Shown here in pieces: positions 10,060-18,212 of a DNA stretch of 64,000 bases. The notes below the pieces were generated by a model. It was not told the origin of the DNA and ran no database searches. It was given only the letters and a program-made list of their open reading frames with translations. Within the stretch, counting starts at the first letter, position 1. Each line of letters begins with the position of its first letter. This DNA is from Armatimonadota bacterium. Its GTDB lineage: Bacteria; Armatimonadota; Zipacnadia; Zipacnadales; JABUFB01. Where the stretch lies: the NCBI GenBank assembly GCA_013314775.1, contig JABUFB010000005.1:186001-250000 (forward strand), given 5' to 3'. A program made the translations under genes and the position numbers.

Positions 10060-10347
10060 ATGCCCGCCCGTGTGGGATTGCTGACCGTTGACATCACGGT
10101 CACGGACTCGATCACTCTGAAAGACAAGCGGCAGGTGGTCCGCAGTCTCCTGGACCGCCTGGCGGCCCGCTTCAATGTTTCGGCCGCCGAAGTCGACCGC
10201 CTCGACAGCCGCCGCCGCGCACAGCTGGGTTTCAGTTGTGTCTCAAATGACGGCGGGCATGTGCGCGAGATGCTCCAGGCGGTGCTCGACGCAGTGCGGA
10301 GTGATCCCCGGGCGGTCGTGGAGGACAGCGAGATCGATGTCTTCTGA
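10060..10347 (+). CDS. DUF503 (YlxP-like) small protein
   Basis: 95 residues beginning VGLLTVDITVTDSITLKDKRQVV, the DUF503/YlxP signature, and containing FNVSAAEVD and AQLGFSCVSND as in the family. Members are small alpha/beta proteins nearly always encoded between infB and rbfA, as here; a role in ribosome assembly is presumed from that context and not proven. Spacing is 37 bases from infB and 30 to rbfA. Confidence 0.9.
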   Translation: MPARVGLLTVDITVTDSITLKDKRQVVRSLLDRLAARFNVSAAEVDRLDSRRRAQLGFSCVSNDGGHVREMLQAVLDAVRSDPRAVVEDSEIDVF

Positions 10348-10377
10348 TCCATTCGCACCCGTACAGGATTGACCGCC

Positions 10378-10749
10378 ATGCCCACTCAGCGACAACTCCG
10401 CGTCAACAAGCTCCTGCAGGAAGAGATCGCCGACATCTTGCAGCGCGAGTTGCAGGATCCACTGATCGGGTTCGCAACGATCACCGGCGTCGAGGTGACC
10501 CCGGACCTGAAGCACGCGAAAGTGTTCGTCAGCGTTCTGGGGGATGATGAGGCCAAGCATTCCACGATGAAGGCTCTGCGGCGTGGGCACAAGTATGTCC
10601 GCGCGGTGCTGGCGGACCGCATCACGCTCAAGAGCATCCCCGAACTGAACTTCCGCCTTGATGAAACCGCCGAGCGGGCTCAGCGAATCGAGATACTGTT
10701 GAGACAATCGGCCGAGGAGCTTTCCCGCAAAGATGAGCCAGAGCCCTGA
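10378..10749 (+). CDS. rbfA: Ribosome-binding factor A
   Basis: 123 residues. ATG at 10378 follows AGGA by about 9 bases; an in-frame TTG 9 bases earlier is less convincing. The typical opening RQLRVNKLLQEEIADILQRELQDP, the KH-like core with DLKHAKVFVSVLG, and the end of the fold (FRLDETAERAQRIEILL) are present. It binds the 30S head and acts late in 16S rRNA 5'-end maturation and cold adaptation. It overlaps the next gene by 17 bases, suggesting translational coupling. Confidence 0.95.
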   Translation: MPTQRQLRVNKLLQEEIADILQRELQDPLIGFATITGVEVTPDLKHAKVFVSVLGDDEAKHSTMKALRRGHKYVRAVLADRITLKSIPELNFRLDETAERAQRIEILLRQSAEELSRKDEPEP

Positions 10750-11731
10750 GAGCAGTCCCGCCGAAAGCCTCCAGCCCACCGGCGCACGGGTTATCGCGGA
10801 TCGGCTTGCGGGTTGCCGGCGCGTCCTCGTTGCCACCCACGAGAACCCCGACGGTGACGGCATCGGCAGCATGCTGGCTCTGCGTCTGGCGCTATCACGG
10901 CTGGGCTGTGATGCCGTATGCGTCCTGCCGCAGGGCTGCCCAAGACGCTACCGATTCCTCCCGGCAACGGAAACCATTCTGGCCGAGCCGCCGCCTCAAG
11001 CCTTCGATTGCGCCATAGCCCTGGACTGCGACGCACCGGGTCGGCTTGGGGACCTGGAGCAGGCGTTCTTCGCGTCACCCCTCACCCTGAACGTTGATCA
11101 CCATGCGGCCGAGAATGAGTTCGCGCAGGTCAACTGGTGCGATGGCACGAAAGCGGCTACAGGCCTGATGGTCCTCGAACTGATACGGGCGATGGGCGTG
11201 GACATCGACGCCGCGATTGCCACGTGCCTGTACTGCGCGATTGTTGCGGATACCGGGGTTTTCCGGTTTCAGAATACAAGTTCGGAGGCCCTGCGGGCTG
11301 CGGCGGATCTCCTTGAAGCGGGGGCGAATCCCGCTGAGATCGCCCGTCGGGCGGCAGAGGAAATGCCGCTTGCGAAGGCGCGCCTGCTCGGCCGCGCGCT
11401 GGCGTCGGCGCGGCTCGAGGCGGGGGTGGTGCTGATCGCCACGCTCAGTCTCGACGACTTCCAGGCGGCGGAAGCACTCCCCGAGCATACCGACGGGATC
11501 ATCGACGACCTCAAGCGCATTTCGGAGGCCCGGGTGACCATGCTTTTGAGGGAAGAGCGTCCCGGATCCTGGCGCGTCAGCCTCCGCTCCCAGGATGCGG
11601 ACGTCGCCACCGTCTGCCGCAAGTTCGGCGGAGGTGGGCACCGACTGGCGGCGGGTTGCGAACTCGAGGCGAGCCCCGAGGAAGTCACGGCGTCAGTATT
11701 GCGCGAGATCCTTGCCGAGCTTTTCCCATGA
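10733..11731 (+). CDS. nrnA: DHH/DHHA1 phosphoesterase, NrnA-type oligoribonuclease/pAp phosphatase
   Basis: 332 residues. DHH motifs: NPDGDGIGS (metal-binding Asp), ALDCDAPGRLGD, the defining DHH in NVDHHAAENEF and DTGVFRFQNTS; the DHHA1 domain ends with FGGGGHRLAAG. This is the architecture of NrnA, which degrades nano-RNA and dephosphorylates 3'-phosphoadenosine 5'-phosphate. The location between rbfA and truB is typical in many phyla. Its start lies inside rbfA, and its TGA overlaps the truB ATG. Confidence 0.92.
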   Translation: MSQSPESSPAESLQPTGARVIADRLAGCRRVLVATHENPDGDGIGSMLALRLALSRLGCDAVCVLPQGCPRRYRFLPATETILAEPPPQAFDCAIALDCDAPGRLGDLEQAFFASPLTLNVDHHAAENEFAQVNWCDGTKAATGLMVLELIRAMGVDIDAAIATCLYCAIVADTGVFRFQNTSSEALRAAADLLEAGANPAEIARRAAEEMPLAKARLLGRALASARLEAGVVLIATLSLDDFQAAEALPEHTDGIIDDLKRISEARVTMLLREERPGSWRVSLRSQDADVATVCRKFGGGGHRLAAGCELEASPEEVTASVLREILAELFP

Positions 11732-12639
11732 GTCAGTCCATCTGCGGGATCGTCAATGTTCTGAAGCCGCCGGGGATGACTTCCCACGACGTTGTCGCCC
11801 GAGTGCGTCGAATAAGCGGTGCGAAGGTCGGGCACACGGGCACACTCGACCCCCTGGCCGCCGGCGTCCTCGTCCTCGCTCTTGGCGGGGCTACCCGCGT
11901 GAGCGAGTTCATTCTGCAGGAAGACAAGACGTACCGGGCCGAGTTCATCCTGGGCCTGTCCACCGATTCGTTGGACCTCGAAGGCGAGCTAGTGAGTGAG
12001 ACTTCCAGCGCGTCTGTCCAACGGGAAGACGTGGAGCAGGTGCTTCGGACTCTCACGGGCGAGATTGAGATGATCCCGCCGATGTTCTCCGCCGTGCGCC
12101 ACGGAGGCCGGAAGCTATACGATCTCGCGCGCCAGGGGCAGGACGTGGAGCGTCCTGCGCGCACGGTTCAGGTCTTCCGCTTTGAGCTGCTGGACTTCGC
12201 TCCGGGTCACCGCGCCCGAGCGCTGTGCGAAGTCCACTGCTCCAAGGGCACGTATATCCGCAGTCTCGCCGAGATGGTGGGGGATAGGCTGGGCTGCGGC
12301 GCCTGCCTTGGGTTCCTGCTTCGCACATCCCAGGGAGACCACCGCATCGAAGACAGCAACACTCTCGAGGAGCTTTCCGACCGGGAAAGCATTGCGGCGC
12401 GCGTGGTGCCCCTAGTCCGGGCCCTGCCGCAGATTCCGGCGGTGAGCGTTGACCTGGCAGCCGCTGGGGTACTCGCCAACGGCAATCCGGTTGCCTTGCC
12501 TGATGATGCCGCTGCTAGACCCGACCTGCGCCCGGGAGGATGGGCGATGGTGACCTGCGGCGAAAACGCGGTTTGCCTTGCCGAGGTGAGCGGGGAGGGT
12601 GCGGCGAAACAGCTACTGCCCCGGAGGGTCTTTCAGTAG
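11728..12639 (+). CDS. truB: tRNA pseudouridine(55) synthase TruB
   Basis: 303 residues from the ATG overlapping the nrnA stop (ATGA). KPPGMTSHDVV and GHTGTLDPLAAGVL carry the catalytic Asp, and KTYRAEFILGLSTDSLD and KGTYIRSLAEMVGDRLG are further conserved blocks. It isomerises U55 in the T-loop of tRNAs. A C-terminal extension of about 70 residues resembles the PUA-like tail of longer TruBs. The frame stays open about 70 bases upstream inside nrnA, but the coupled start is more credible. Confidence 0.95.
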   Translation: MSQSICGIVNVLKPPGMTSHDVVARVRRISGAKVGHTGTLDPLAAGVLVLALGGATRVSEFILQEDKTYRAEFILGLSTDSLDLEGELVSETSSASVQREDVEQVLRTLTGEIEMIPPMFSAVRHGGRKLYDLARQGQDVERPARTVQVFRFELLDFAPGHRARALCEVHCSKGTYIRSLAEMVGDRLGCGACLGFLLRTSQGDHRIEDSNTLEELSDRESIAARVVPLVRALPQIPAVSVDLAAAGVLANGNPVALPDDAAARPDLRPGGWAMVTCGENAVCLAEVSGEGAAKQLLPRRVFQ

Positions 12640-12706
12640 CGCGAATTCTGCCGGGACCTTCGTGCTTCCGGATCTCGACTGTATCTTCGAAAGCGCCTTT
12701 TCAGCC

Positions 12707-13663
12707 ATGCTTGTCTACAATGGTCTCGATGACCCTGCCCTCACGCGCACCGATCGCGTTCTCGCGGTAGGGGCCTTCGATGGCGTCCACCGCGGACACC
12801 AGCGGCTGCTCAACCACATCTGCCGCATTGCCCACGAATACGGCGTGCAGTCGTCGGTGATGACCTTCGAGCCGATCCCGGCGCAGGTGTTCCGGCCCGC
12901 GGGGCCCAATAATGTGCGCCTCACCACCCGCGAAGAACGCGACCGGGAGCTGTCCAAGCATTGCATCGACGCGGCACTGGTGGTGGATTTCGACCAGAAG
13001 TTCCGGGCTATCTCAGCGGTGGAGTTCGCGCGGGACATCCTGGTGGAGCGCCTCGGCGTCATCGCCCTGGTGGCCAGCAAGACCCACAGCTTCGGCCGCA
13101 ATGCCGAGGCCGACGTGAGACGCATCACCGAACTCGGGATGGAGTTCGGCTTCGAAGTCCACGTGCTGCCGCCGATTCTGGTGGATGATCGCAGGATCAA
13201 CAGTACCGAGGTGCGGCGGCAGTTGTGGGCGGGTGACGTGGAGACGTCGAATACGTGGCTGGGGCGGCCTTACGAGCTGTCCGGCGAGGTGATACAGGGG
13301 CGGCACGTTGGCCGGCAGCTTGGCTTCCCCACGGCCAACGTGCAGCCGACACCCGAGAAGCTCGTGCCGGGTGACGGAGTCTATGCCTGCGCGGCGTATG
13401 TGGACGATGGGTCGGCGGAACTGCCTGACTGGGTCCCCGCTGCGGTGAGCATCGGCGCCCCGAGCACCTTCGGCATCCAGGAGCGCACCATCGAGGCACA
13501 TCTGTTAGCGGGGAATGACCTGGACCTGGTGGGCCGGCGCTTGCGGCTGTTATTCCTGGCGCGGTTGCGGGATGTGCGTACATTCCACAGCCCGGATGCC
13601 CTCGCGCGCCAGATTGCCCGCGACGTGGAACAGGTACGCGCCGAGTTCAAGGAGCGCCTCTAG
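12707..13663 (+). CDS. ribF: Bifunctional riboflavin kinase/FAD synthetase RibF
   Basis: 318 residues from the ATG at 12707; the frame is open upstream into truB but without family-like sequence. The N-terminal adenylyltransferase domain shows VGAFDGVHRGHQRLL and MTFEPIPAQVF; the C-terminal flavokinase domain has GRQLGFPTANV and VSIGAPSTFG. It converts riboflavin to FMN and FAD. Odd: the usual G-x-G-R-x-G stretch of the first domain reads SFGRNAEADV. It is the last gene of the operon, 67 bases after truB, facing the M60 gene head-on. Confidence 0.94.
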   Translation: MLVYNGLDDPALTRTDRVLAVGAFDGVHRGHQRLLNHICRIAHEYGVQSSVMTFEPIPAQVFRPAGPNNVRLTTREERDRELSKHCIDAALVVDFDQKFRAISAVEFARDILVERLGVIALVASKTHSFGRNAEADVRRITELGMEFGFEVHVLPPILVDDRRINSTEVRRQLWAGDVETSNTWLGRPYELSGEVIQGRHVGRQLGFPTANVQPTPEKLVPGDGVYACAAYVDDGSAELPDWVPAAVSIGAPSTFGIQERTIEAHLLAGNDLDLVGRRLRLLFLARLRDVRTFHSPDALARQIARDVEQVRAEFKERL

Positions 13664-13735
13664 CTTCTTCAGGCGCAACGCATCATCTTCACTCGCGCCG
13701 TTCGCCTTGCGCTTGCAGCACCCTCCCCCGAATCC

Positions 13736-16384
13736 TCAGTCGGCCGGAATCACATCAAGCTCCGCCAAGGATGCCCAGGGTTGCCCGTCGAAGGCCTCCT
13801 GTGCCACGAACCTCAAGTAACGGGCCTTCACCGTTTCCGCGAACTGCACAGTCTTCAGCTCTGGCGTCTTGTCCCAGGTCCCCGCGGCGACCGCCGATCC
13901 CCACTGGTCGGGGTCATTCGAAGCGTACAGGGCGAACTTCGCGATATACCCGTTCACACCGCTCTGGCGCGGCAGGACGGTGATACCCTTGAGCGCCATC
14001 TCCTCGCCGAGGTCCACCACGAGCTCATGCGGGTACTGCGGAACCTCACCTCGCCAGCGGGTGTGCCAGATGGTGTCCGCGAAGCCGTCCAGCGCATTGG
14101 ATGCCTCGCCATCCCCCTCGTTCTCGCTGGACACCCGCAGCACCGTAGCCTTCGGTGCCTTGCGCTTGTCGCGGGGGTTCTCGGGTGGGAAGTCGGCGGG
14201 CATCCATACGGGCAGGTCTTCGATGGACCTGCGCGCGTCTTCGGATGTGGGTACTCCCCAGGCCACAAAGAACGGTCCCAGGTTGCGTCCCACCTGGCGG
14301 CTGAAGCGGGTCAGCCACTGGTCGCGCTTCTCATCGTCGCTCTTCGGCCGCTGGCCTTCGGGCAGATCTCGGTAGACCGCGAACACCTGCTTGAAAGCGT
14401 CCCAGCCGAACCCGTCGATGAGTTGGGTGTACATGGTCAAGGCCAGGAACGGGTCGCGCTTCCAGCGGTCGAAGTCGCAGCCCGAAGCGATGTGCTTGAG
14501 GACCATTGACTGGGTTTTGTCCGCGGATACCCGGGTGTCCGCCAGGCGCATTCCGCACAGCCGGTCCAGCACGTAGAGCGTGAACAGGTTCACGGTCACC
14601 TCGCCAGTGCCGCCGAAGGTCCAGTCACTGTTCTGGTGCATGTGCCCGGTCTCGTGATAAAGCCCCCAGTCGCCCTCGTTCACCAGATGCGCCACGTTCA
14701 CCAGGTCCGGCGCGGCGCTGTTGGGGATCATAATCGGGTTGCCCGCGTGCATGTACCCGGCGCAAATCTGTGCATCGGCGCAGTACCGCTGTGGCTTTAC
14801 GCGATCGCGCGTGGGGAAGGCGGCCAGGTCTGCACAGTGGTCGAGAATCTGGTCCCAGACCCGCAGGAGGCTGGCGGGGTTGTCGAGTGTACGGATCACC
14901 GCGGAGGGAACAGTGAGGATAGCCTTGTCCGACGCGATCTCGGCTCGGGGAGCGGGAAGGTTGCGCACCGTGCTCTTCCACTGCTCCAGCGTGGTCTGTC
15001 CCGCCACGAAGTACGGCGCCTCAACTGCATTCTCAATCCGGACCGCGATCTCCCGCGGCTCACACTTGTCCGGCACGACAATGTACACCAACCCGCCAAA
15101 GGCGTTGGCAATCGGTGTTTCGGGGTCCTTCAGGGCGAATTGCCGATCGACTTCCGGCGCTCGGGTCCATTTCGCATGGTTCCACAGGCGGCAGGTGGTA
15201 GAGCCGATGCGGGCTTCCAGCTTCAACTCGGTCGCGTCCGCGGGAATGCTCACGGTGAGCAGTTCGCCCGGCGCGGCGTACAGCCCGGTGCTGTGCCAGC
15301 CGGGGGTGGATGTATGGATGGTCACCTCGCGGCTCACGCGTGGAGCATCAGCCGGGACTTCGCCGGGAAATGTCGCGGCTGCCGGATGCGCTTTCACTTG
15401 GTCCGCCGGCGCGCTCTTGGCATTGCGTATTGCGACGGTCATCGCCAGACGGTCCAGCACATCCTCCTGGCGAATCGGCTTCTCGCGGGTCGGCACCAGG
15501 TTGCGCGCGGCATCGCTGACCACCGCCTCAATGCGCGGCAGCAGGATTGTGTCGCTGGGCGGCATGGCCTGGAGCGTGCTCGAGATGATCGCGCCGGCCT
15601 GGGCGAGTTCTGCGTTACTGAGCTTGACCTCGCCGCGCTCATGGGCGATGGTGCGGTCAAGTGCGGTGCCGGCATTGGTGAGCTCGCTCGGTACCTCGCC
15701 GGCGACGTACCCGTCTTTGGCGGTGCGGTCAAGGATGCCGTCGAGTATGATTAGACCCATGGGCGCGAGGAGCAAGTTAGCGTGATTGTCCCGGGGTAGC
15801 GTCTTGCCGGGGTTGATCTGCAGCCAGCCCCAACCCAGGTCCCCGGCAACCAAGCCCCCGCCCGCCCTCACGAAATCGGAGATCATGGGCAGTTTTTCCG
15901 CCGGGGCATGCGTCGGGTTGAGCACCAGGACGTCTACGCCGTCCAGACTTGAGAGATCGGTCTGCCGGGCCTGGATACCATCACGGCTGAGGGCCTGCGT
16001 GAGACCGTCGTGGCGAAGAACTGCGGCGACGATTTCGCCCTCCTTGCCCGAAGCCCAACGGATCGCGTTCCGAAGCAAGCGGCCTGTGTCATGCAGGTCC
16101 ATGGTGCCGGCATCGAGGAACTCGCCTTTGCCGAAGAGCACCGCGCGGCCCTGGCCGAAACGGGTCGCGGCAACCAACGGAAGCTTCGTGCCGCCGTCCG
16201 CTCCACCGACGACCACCGCGAAGGCATTGGGGCCGAAAGCCGAGACGGGACCGGGCAGTCCGGGTGCGTCGATGAGCTTGACGCCCTCCAGGATCTGGCG
16301 GACGTCTTGCTCGGATGCATGAAGGGCGATGATGGAGTTGATTGCCAGAGCCGCCAGGGCGAGGGTGATCCAGTTGCGAGTCAT
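13736..16384 (-). CDS. Secreted TCAF-like M60 metallopeptidase with C-terminal F5/8 type C domain
   Basis: 882 residues. The ATG at 16384 opens a signal peptide (ITLALAALAINSIIALHA) and is preceded by GAGGAG; the frame is open far upstream by chance. Residues about 30-230 form a class I glutamine-amidotransferase-like domain (VSAFGPNAFAVVVGG, GGGLVAGDLGWGW). The M60 peptidase core follows with the zinc motif HETGHMHQ and downstream GEVTVNLF supplying the third ligand. The last 130 residues look like a discoidin/CBM32 domain (ASNALDGFADTIWHTRW, LVVDLG, RYLRFVAQE). M60 enzymes cleave O-glycosylated mucin-type proteins and TCAF proteins share the two-domain layout. Convergent with ribF. Confidence 0.85.
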   Translation of the reverse strand: MTRNWITLALAALAINSIIALHASEQDVRQILEGVKLIDAPGLPGPVSAFGPNAFAVVVGGADGGTKLPLVAATRFGQGRAVLFGKGEFLDAGTMDLHDTGRLLRNAIRWASGKEGEIVAAVLRHDGLTQALSRDGIQARQTDLSSLDGVDVLVLNPTHAPAEKLPMISDFVRAGGGLVAGDLGWGWLQINPGKTLPRDNHANLLLAPMGLIILDGILDRTAKDGYVAGEVPSELTNAGTALDRTIAHERGEVKLSNAELAQAGAIISSTLQAMPPSDTILLPRIEAVVSDAARNLVPTREKPIRQEDVLDRLAMTVAIRNAKSAPADQVKAHPAAATFPGEVPADAPRVSREVTIHTSTPGWHSTGLYAAPGELLTVSIPADATELKLEARIGSTTCRLWNHAKWTRAPEVDRQFALKDPETPIANAFGGLVYIVVPDKCEPREIAVRIENAVEAPYFVAGQTTLEQWKSTVRNLPAPRAEIASDKAILTVPSAVIRTLDNPASLLRVWDQILDHCADLAAFPTRDRVKPQRYCADAQICAGYMHAGNPIMIPNSAAPDLVNVAHLVNEGDWGLYHETGHMHQNSDWTFGGTGEVTVNLFTLYVLDRLCGMRLADTRVSADKTQSMVLKHIASGCDFDRWKRDPFLALTMYTQLIDGFGWDAFKQVFAVYRDLPEGQRPKSDDEKRDQWLTRFSRQVGRNLGPFFVAWGVPTSEDARRSIEDLPVWMPADFPPENPRDKRKAPKATVLRVSSENEGDGEASNALDGFADTIWHTRWRGEVPQYPHELVVDLGEEMALKGITVLPRQSGVNGYIAKFALYASNDPDQWGSAVAAGTWDKTPELKTVQFAETVKARYLRFVAQEAFDGQPWASLAELDVIPAD

Positions 16385-16447
16385 ATTCCGAAGGGGCTCC
16401 TCACGGCGCGTTGAGCCTGCCGGTAGGTTTGATGTTGAGTAGACAAC

Positions 16448-16476
16448 ATAATGTGGGAATATATCCATTGAGTCAA
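16448..16476 (-). promoter_or_regulatory. Predicted promoter of the M60 gene
   Basis: On the minus strand TTGACT (16471-16476), 17-base spacer, CATTAT (16448-16453), followed by a leader of about 60 bases to the start at 16384. The -35 box matches 5 of 6 and the -10 box 4 of 6. Confidence 0.45.
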
Positions 16477-16561
16477 GATGCGCGCAGCCGGATCCGCTCG
16501 TTGCGCGGTTTTCTGACGCGTGGTAACCTGCCGCCAGATCATTCCCGGAGAGTGCGCCCCA

Positions 16562-17728
16562 ATGGACCTGACCCCCAAAGCCCTGCGCGCCCAGTTCCCC
16601 ATCAAGCAGCACTGCGCGTTCTTCAACCACGCCGCCGTGGCGCCGATCCCCGCCTGCACTGCGGATGCCGTGGCCCTTCTGGCGGCCCAGCAGCGCGACA
16701 AGGTGTACTCGAAGTATGGCGACTGGGTGGCACGGCTGGCTGAAGCGCGGAGGAATCTCGCGGCGCTTCTGGGCACGAAGCGGCGCAATATCGCCTTCAC
16801 GAAAAACACCACCAGCGGCCTGATTCTCGCTACCCAGGGCATTCCCTTCGAGCCCGGCGACAATGTGATCATTTCCTCCATCGAGTTCCCGGCCAACGTG
16901 TACCCGTGGCTGGCGCTGGAAGCACAGGGTGTCGAGACCCGCATGGTCCAGCCGCGTGAGGGACGCATTCTGCTGGACGATGTGGCCGCCGCCATGGATG
17001 CGAACACCCGCGCGGTCTCGCTGAGCTGGGTGCAGTACTCCAACGGCTTCCGCGTCGACCTCGCTTCCCTCTCCCAGCTCTGCGCGGACCGCGGCGCGTG
17101 GCTCGTTGTGGACGCCATTCAGGGCCTGGGCGCGATCCCCATCGACGTGGACAGCCTGGGCATCGATTTCCTGTGTGCGGACGGGCACAAGTGGTTGCTC
17201 TCGGTGGAAGGCTGCGGGGTGCTGTATGTGTCGGACCGCGCCATGGAGCAGATGCGGCCGGCGAATGTGGGCTGGATGAGCGTCAAAGGTGCCCAGGACT
17301 ACGGCGAGTACCGGCTGGAATTGCGGGACGATGCCGGGCGCTTCGAGGAGGGCACCCACAACATGCTGGGCGGCCATGCGCTGGGGGCATCGGCGGGGTT
17401 GCTGCTTGACGTCGGTCCGGAGCGCGTCTGGGAGCGCATCCAGCAGCTCACCGGGCGACTGGTGGAGGGCCTGCTGGGGGCGGGGTGCGAGATTCTCTCT
17501 CCGCGCGGGGAAGGGGCAACATCGGGCATCATCAGCTTCCGCCTGCCGGGGATGGCACCGGAGACGGTGGTGGAGCAGCTTGCGAAGCGGGACATTGTTG
17601 TCTGCGCCCGGGCAGGTGGCGTGCGTGTTTCGCCCCATTTCTACAATGACGAGGCCGAGATTGATCGGCTGGTTGAGGAAGTGCGCAGGCTATCTCCTGA
17701 AATGGGTACAGGCACCATCCTCCGGTAG
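16562..17728 (+). CDS. PLP-dependent class V aminotransferase (cysteine desulfurase/isopenicillin-N-epimerase-like)
   Basis: 388 residues; the ATG at 16562 follows CGGAGAG. Class V features: FFNHAAVAPIP at the N-terminus, FTKNTTSGLIL for phosphate binding, VDAIQGLGAIPIDVDSLGIDFLCADGHKWLL with the PLP-binding Lys, and GTHNMLGGHALGAS. The family includes cysteine desulfurases, isopenicillin-N epimerases and kynureninase relatives; a loop with the desulfurase catalytic Cys is not obvious, so general aminotransferase/lyase is the safe name. It is divergent from the M60 gene and is a single-gene unit. Confidence 0.85.
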   Translation: MDLTPKALRAQFPIKQHCAFFNHAAVAPIPACTADAVALLAAQQRDKVYSKYGDWVARLAEARRNLAALLGTKRRNIAFTKNTTSGLILATQGIPFEPGDNVIISSIEFPANVYPWLALEAQGVETRMVQPREGRILLDDVAAAMDANTRAVSLSWVQYSNGFRVDLASLSQLCADRGAWLVVDAIQGLGAIPIDVDSLGIDFLCADGHKWLLSVEGCGVLYVSDRAMEQMRPANVGWMSVKGAQDYGEYRLELRDDAGRFEEGTHNMLGGHALGASAGLLLDVGPERVWERIQQLTGRLVEGLLGAGCEILSPRGEGATSGIISFRLPGMAPETVVEQLAKRDIVVCARAGGVRVSPHFYNDEAEIDRLVEEVRRLSPEMGTGTILR

Positions 17729-17739
17729 AGCTGGGAATT

Positions 17740-18200
17740 GGATGCCGGTCCCCCATTTGCCGGTTGCCGCCTCGTCTTCTACCACGGCGCGCCCTGTCCT
17801 GCTCGCGCCGGTCCTGGTTCCCGCCGACCTGCCGAGCCCCCATCAGCTTGACTTGCTCGATGAGGAACGAGGTCGGTTTGCCGGTGGTCCGGGTGATGCT
17901 CTTTGCGATGTCCATGCGCCACGTGCCGTCCTCCTGTTTCGCGAGGACGAACTGTGTCTGCGCCGGAGCCGTCGGGACCCGCGTGATCGCCCTCGTTAGC
18001 CTGCTGTTCCACCATCACGTCCGCTTCGCCGCCACGCTGGAGGCAGCATGGAAACCCCGGTGAGCATGGTTCTCATGTCCACCGCCGACGCTGCGTCCTG
18101 AGCCGGGCAGTGCGTGGTGGCGCCGAAGAGAAACGAACCGGCGAGAAGGATCGCGAGCGAGTTGCCGGGTTCGCAGAATATGACAGTGCCCGTCCCGTCT
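17740..18200 (-). pseudogene. Decayed gene for a small secreted protein
   Basis: The 484-base gap between the class V aminotransferase and M19 genes contains protein-like sequence broken over three minus-strand frames: a signal-peptide-like stretch without a start codon (LAILLAGSFLFGATTHCPAQ, about 18170-18110), then EADVMVEQQANEGDHAG in a second frame (about 18030-17985), then AQTQFVLAKQEDGTWRMDIA and FLIEQVKLMG in a third (about 17960-17830). The KQEDGTWRMDIA phrase resembles the end of NTF2-like or DUF4878-type secreted proteins. No intact ORF spans it, so frameshift decay is likely; parent family unproven. Confidence 0.4.
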
Positions 18201-18212
18201 GTGATGACCGAT

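Noticed and set aside
8916-10385. Minus-strand 489-residue ORF
   Set aside because: Antisense to infB, DUF503 and rbfA, all well supported.
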